Position numbers and translations under genes: made by a program. 64,000 nt of DNA from NCBI RefSeq assembly GCF_013364235.1, contig NZ_CP054919.1:4314701-4378700 (forward strand), read 5' to 3'. The stretch comes from Kitasatospora sp. NA04385 (GTDB taxonomy: Bacteria; Actinomycetota; Actinomycetes; Streptomycetales; Streptomycetaceae). The notes beneath the pieces were generated by a model. That model did not search any database, was not told the origin of the DNA, and saw only the letters and a program-made list of their open reading frames with translations. This document shows, piece after piece, positions 60,823 to 64,000 of the stretch. Numbering within the stretch: position 1 is the stretch's first letter; every line of letters begins with the position of its first letter.

Positions 60823-61707
60823 GTGGACGTGGAACGCCCCACCCCCGCCGCCCTGCTCGCCGAAGCCTGCGCCGCCGCCGGACGGTCCGGCGCGGGCGCG
60901 GAGCTGATCCGCAGCGGCGAGAACACCCTGTGGCGGCTGCCCGGCGGCGTGGTCGCCAGGATCGGACGGCCCGGGCAACTCGCGTCCGCCGCGAAGGAGT
61001 TGGAAGTCGCCCGGTGGCTGCACCGGCACCGGGTGCCGGCCGTCCGCCCGCTCGGCCACCCGCCCGCCCCGCTCTCCGTCCGCGGCCGCCCGGCCACCTT
61101 CTGGCACGAGCTGCCGCCGCACCGGCCCGGCACCTCCGTCGAACTGGCCGCCGCCCTGCGCCGCCTGCACCGGCTGCCCCCGCCGCCGGACCCGCTGCCC
61201 GCCCTCGACCCGTTCGTCCGCCTCCCCGAGCGGATCGACGCCGCCGGGCTGGACGGCCCGCGCCGCCGCCGACTGCACGCCCGGCTCGCCGAACTGCGCA
61301 CCGCCTGGCGCGAACTCGCCCTCCCCGCCGGGCGGTTCCGGGTCGTCCACGGCGACGCCTGGACCGGCAACCTCGCGGTCACCGCCACCACCGCCCACCT
61401 GCTGGACTTCGAACGCACCGCACTCGGCCCGGTCGAGTGGGACCTGACCACCACCGCCGTCGGCCGCCACACCTTCGGCACCGTCCCGCCCGGGACGTAC
61501 GCCGCGTTCTGCGCCGCCTACGGCGCCGACGTCACCGAATCGCCCGGCTACCCGGTGCTCCGCGACATCCGCGAACTGCGGCTCACCTGCTACGCGTTGC
61601 AGCAGGCCACCGCCGACCCGCGCCACCGCGCCCAGGCCCGCCACCGGCTGGCCTGCCTGCTCGGCGAGCACGGGCCCCGCCCCTGGGGCTGGGCCCCGCT
61701 CGGCTGA
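60823..61707 (+). CDS. Aminoglycoside-phosphotransferase-fold kinase
   Basis: 294 residues from GTG 60823 (GTG 60829 also possible). The APH fold is clear: 'ENTLWRLPGGVVARIGRPGQLASAAKELEVARWLHRHRVPAVRPLG' (nucleotide-binding N-lobe), 'FRVVHGDAWTGNLAVT' with the catalytic HGD, and 'LLDFERTALGPVEWDLTTTAVG' with the metal-binding Asp. The family phosphorylates antibiotics, choline, or other small molecules. Resistance cannot be inferred from fold alone and no antibiotic cluster is nearby. Confidence 0.85.
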   Translation: MDVERPTPAALLAEACAAAGRSGAGAELIRSGENTLWRLPGGVVARIGRPGQLASAAKELEVARWLHRHRVPAVRPLGHPPAPLSVRGRPATFWHELPPHRPGTSVELAAALRRLHRLPPPPDPLPALDPFVRLPERIDAAGLDGPRRRRLHARLAELRTAWRELALPAGRFRVVHGDAWTGNLAVTATTAHLLDFERTALGPVEWDLTTTAVGRHTFGTVPPGTYAAFCAAYGADVTESPGYPVLRDIRELRLTCYALQQATADPRHRAQARHRLACLLGEHGPRPWGWAPLG

Positions 61708-61831
61708 CCGCCGGTGCGGCCGCGGGAGCCGGCGGTCTGATCGAATCGAACTGTGACCTCGGAACCTCCACGGCGTCTCCCCGCAACCGATACCGTCGGC
61801 ACGCGAGCAGGTGATCGGTCGGAGGGGAACC

Positions 61832-63511
61832 ATGCAGCCGCTGGAAGCGGGCGATCCGCAGGACCTGGGAGGCTTCCGCCTGCTCGGTCGGCTGGGTGCG
61901 GGCGGAATGGGACAGGTCTACCTCGGCCGCACCTCCGGCGGCCGCACGGTGGCCGTGAAGGCGGTCCGGCCCGACCTGGCGCGCGACGCCCAGTTCCGCG
62001 AGCGCTTCCGGCAGGAGGTCGCCGCGGCCCGCCGGGTCGGCGGCGACTGGACCGCCCCCGTCCTCGACGCCGACACCGAGGGCCCGCAGCCCTGGGTGGC
62101 CTCCGGCTTCGTCGCCGGGCCCTCGCTCGCCGAAGCCGTGCACGAGCACGGCCCGCTGCCCGAGCCGACCGTCCGGCTGCTCGGCGTCGGCCTCGCCGAA
62201 GCGCTCGCCCACGTCCACGCGCTCGGCCTGGTGCACCGCGACGTCAAGCCGTCCAACGTGCTGCTGACCCTGGACGGCCCCCGGCTGATCGACTTCGGCA
62301 TCGCCCGCGCCCTGGACGCCACTTCGGGGCTGACCCAGACCGGGCACGTGGTCGGCTCGCCCGGCTACATGTCGCCCGAGCAGGCCCAGGGCCGACCCGC
62401 GGGGCCCGCCTCGGACGTGTTCTCGCTCGGCGCCGTGCTCGCCCTGGCCGCCACCGGCCGCCAGCCGTTCGGCGACGGGGTCAGCGGCGCCGTCCTGCTC
62501 TACCGGGTGCTGCACGAACAGCCCGACCTCGCCGAGGTCGAACCCCGGCTGCGCGAACTGCTCCTCGCCTGCCTGGCCAAGCAGCCCGACGACCGGCCCA
62601 CCCCGCAGCAGCTCCGCGCGCGCCTCGACCCCGAGCACACCGCCGCCGGACGGCTCGGACGCAGCAGTTGGCTCTCCGCCGACCTGGCCGCCGCCGTCGG
62701 CCGCACCGCCGTCCGGCTGCTCGACCTGGAATCCGCCCCGCCGATTCCCGCTCCCGCCCCGCCGATTCCCGCTCCCGCCCCGCCGATTCCCGCCCCGCCC
62801 GGTCACGCCCCGCCGACCCTCTCCGGCCCGGTCCACCCCCACCCGGTCCACCCCTACCCGGCCCACCCCGCCGCACCGACCGGCTACGGGCCGCCGCCCC
62901 CTGAGCCCCGGCGCGGCCGGGGCCGACGGATCGTCCTGCTGATCGCCGCCGTCCTGGCGGTGGCGGCGCTGGGCGGCTACGGGCTGGCGAAGCTCGGCGA
63001 CGGCGGCGGGAACGGCGGCGGCACCTCGGCCGACGGCGCGAACCGGACACCCGCCGCGTCCGCCCCCGCCACGGACGAGCCCTCCGGCTCGCCCTCCGGC
63101 ACGTCGTCCGCGAAGCCGTCGGACAAACCGTCGGACAAACCGTCCGCGAAGTCCCCGGCCGGTACGGCGGACACCGACGTCCCGCAGGCGTTCGTCGGCG
63201 TCTGGGAGGCGAAGGGCGCCGACGACTCGAACCTCAGGATCCAGGTCGGCAAGAGCAGGATCGGCGACCAGTTCGCGGCCGGCGCCCTGCTGAACGGCGG
63301 CCCCGGCGGCTACTGCAGCGCGAGCTGGACCCTGCTCTCCGTCTCGGACGGCGAACTCCGCTTCACCTCGCGGCCGGTCGGCTCCGCAGACCGGCAGTGC
63401 GCCACCAGCGGGGAGCGGGTGCTCGACCTCCAGAAGGACGGCACCCTGCGCTACACGGCGGTCATCGACGGCGAGCGGGCGGAGCCGGTGCCCATGCACC
63501 GGACGACCTGA
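61832..63511 (+). CDS. Membrane Ser/Thr protein kinase with extracellular domain
   Basis: 559 residues from ATG 61832 behind GGAGGGG. The kinase domain spans 12-270: 'LGAGGMGQVYLG' 21-32, Lys43, HRDVKPSN 135-142, DFG 154-156 and 'SPGYMSPEQAQG'. A Pro-rich linker (303-360; PPIPAPA repeats and His/Pro repeats) and one transmembrane helix (about 367-386) follow. The extracellular part has a Ser/Lys-rich stalk (SDKPSDKPSAK) and a C-terminal globular domain from about 448 ('VGVWEAKGADDSNLRIQVGKSRIGDQFAAGALL') with two Cys, unrelated to PASTA. It probably senses an extracellular signal. Targets are unknown. Confidence 0.93.
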   Translation: MQPLEAGDPQDLGGFRLLGRLGAGGMGQVYLGRTSGGRTVAVKAVRPDLARDAQFRERFRQEVAAARRVGGDWTAPVLDADTEGPQPWVASGFVAGPSLAEAVHEHGPLPEPTVRLLGVGLAEALAHVHALGLVHRDVKPSNVLLTLDGPRLIDFGIARALDATSGLTQTGHVVGSPGYMSPEQAQGRPAGPASDVFSLGAVLALAATGRQPFGDGVSGAVLLYRVLHEQPDLAEVEPRLRELLLACLAKQPDDRPTPQQLRARLDPEHTAAGRLGRSSWLSADLAAAVGRTAVRLLDLESAPPIPAPAPPIPAPAPPIPAPPGHAPPTLSGPVHPHPVHPYPAHPAAPTGYGPPPPEPRRGRGRRIVLLIAAVLAVAALGGYGLAKLGDGGGNGGGTSADGANRTPAASAPATDEPSGSPSGTSSAKPSDKPSDKPSAKSPAGTADTDVPQAFVGVWEAKGADDSNLRIQVGKSRIGDQFAAGALLNGGPGGYCSASWTLLSVSDGELRFTSRPVGSADRQCATSGERVLDLQKDGTLRYTAVIDGERAEPVPMHRTT

Positions 63512-63574
63512 CCGTCAGCGCGGCACCTCCGCCGCCCAGCAGCGCGGTCGGGACACCGACCGGGTGACGCCCGG

Positions 63575-64000
63575 TCAGTCCACGCAGGGCACCCCGCCCA
63601 GCCGCACCGGCGCCGGCAGGAAGGAGACGGGCGGGTTGGTGGCGGAACCGTCCGACGGCGCCGAAGGGGCGGCGGGGGAGGCCGGGGAGGCGGGGTCCGA
63701 CGGGCCGGGTGGGGCCGCGGCGGCGTCGCCGAGCAGCAGGCTGCGGGCCGCGCCCGCCACCGGCAGGAAGGTGGTGCCACCGGTGCCCAGGGTGACCGGA
63801 AGCGTCCGCAAGGTGCCCTTCCCGGCGGCCAGCGCCGGCACCTGGCGGACGAAGTCCACCGGGCTCCAGCCCCGGTCCACCACCAGGCTGCCGTCCAGTG
63901 CCCGGTACAGCGCGGCCAGCTTCGAGGCGTCCGCCAGCGTCCCGTCGGCGCGCAGCTTCTCCACCACCCCCGCCAGCAGCGCCTGGGCGCGCCGGGTGCG
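63575..64000 (-). CDS. LCP-family-like protein, C-terminal part (runs off window)
   Basis: 142 codons of an open frame whose start lies beyond position 64000. The visible part 'RRAQALLAGVVEKLRADGTLADASKLAALYRALDGSLVVDRGW' corresponds to the helix that follows the catalytic domain in LytR-CpsA-Psr proteins ('R.QRQQ.LL'). It is followed by 'LRTLPVTLGTGGTTFLPVAGAARSLLLGD' and a Pro/Ser/Ala tail ending 'RLGGVPCVD'. It is assigned to the LCP family on this partial evidence; the LCP catalytic motifs are outside the window. Confidence 0.65.
   Translation of the reverse strand, partial: RTRRAQALLAGVVEKLRADGTLADASKLAALYRALDGSLVVDRGWSPVDFVRQVPALAAGKGTLRTLPVTLGTGGTTFLPVAGAARSLLLGDAAAAPPGPSDPASPASPAAPSAPSDGSATNPPVSFLPAPVRLGGVPCVD

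Noticed and set aside
60823-61707. Antibiotic-resistance aminoglycoside phosphotransferase
   Set aside because: Only the general APH fold is supported; housekeeping small-molecule kinases share it and no resistance context is present.

Overview
The window is very GC-rich actinomycete chromosome. It has GTG starts, long GC-rich antisense shadow frames, a BTAD/NB-ARC (SARP-type) regulator, PASTA-less Ser/Thr kinases, LCP proteins and a GH18 chitinase with the paired 12-bp repeat found at Streptomyces chitinase promoters. All of this points to Streptomycetaceae (Streptomyces or Kitasatospora); I cannot name the species.

Layout. 1-11.2 kb is ordinary chromosome: a lipoprotein, an RGG-tailed DEAD-box helicase, a bacterial-type PARG/macro protein, an LtrA membrane protein, a sulfur-binding HNH nuclease coupled to a tyrosine phosphatase, an SDR, a transglutaminase-like protein, a winged-helix (HTH_42/YcaQ-like) protein, a nucleotidyltransferase and an intact tRNA-Lys(UUU).

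11.2-32.4 kb is a 21.2-kb integrated element. The 3' end of the tRNA-Lys (11214-11257) is repeated at 32378-32421 with one mismatch in 44 nt. A tyrosine recombinase (29369-31303, with an unusual C-terminal extension) and a nonsense-mutated excisionase remnant lie beside the right end. The cargo is a defence block: a fused nuclease/N6-methylase, a specificity subunit, a DUF262-DUF1524-RAMA protein and a GIY-YIG protein, plus an endonuclease VII-like HNH gene. The left half is littered with transposons: two related IS5-type remnants, an intact IS5-family copy, an IS630 copy split by a group II intron, a decayed ISAs1 copy, and an intact IS630 copy.

32.4-64 kb is chromosome again: a Ser/Thr kinase; a stand-alone MurG-like glycosyltransferase; an acyl-CoA carboxylase cluster (alpha, small epsilon-like, beta); arcD-arcA; an LCP protein; a GlxA-type regulator divergent from a cupin; a MarR regulator divergent from an MDR oxidoreductase; a LuxR-type regulator; a SARP regulator coupled to a 100-aa protein; a ROK regulator divergent from a sugar ABC importer and GH1 beta-glucosidase operon; a chitinase; a ricin-fold protein; an aminoglycoside-phosphotransferase-fold protein; a second membrane Ser/Thr kinase; and the C-terminal part of another LCP-like protein. 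Two non-coding tandem arrays with periods of 14 bp (arcD-arcA gap) and 21 bp (upstream of the SARP operon) share a core on opposite strands. They are the most unexplained structures outside the element.
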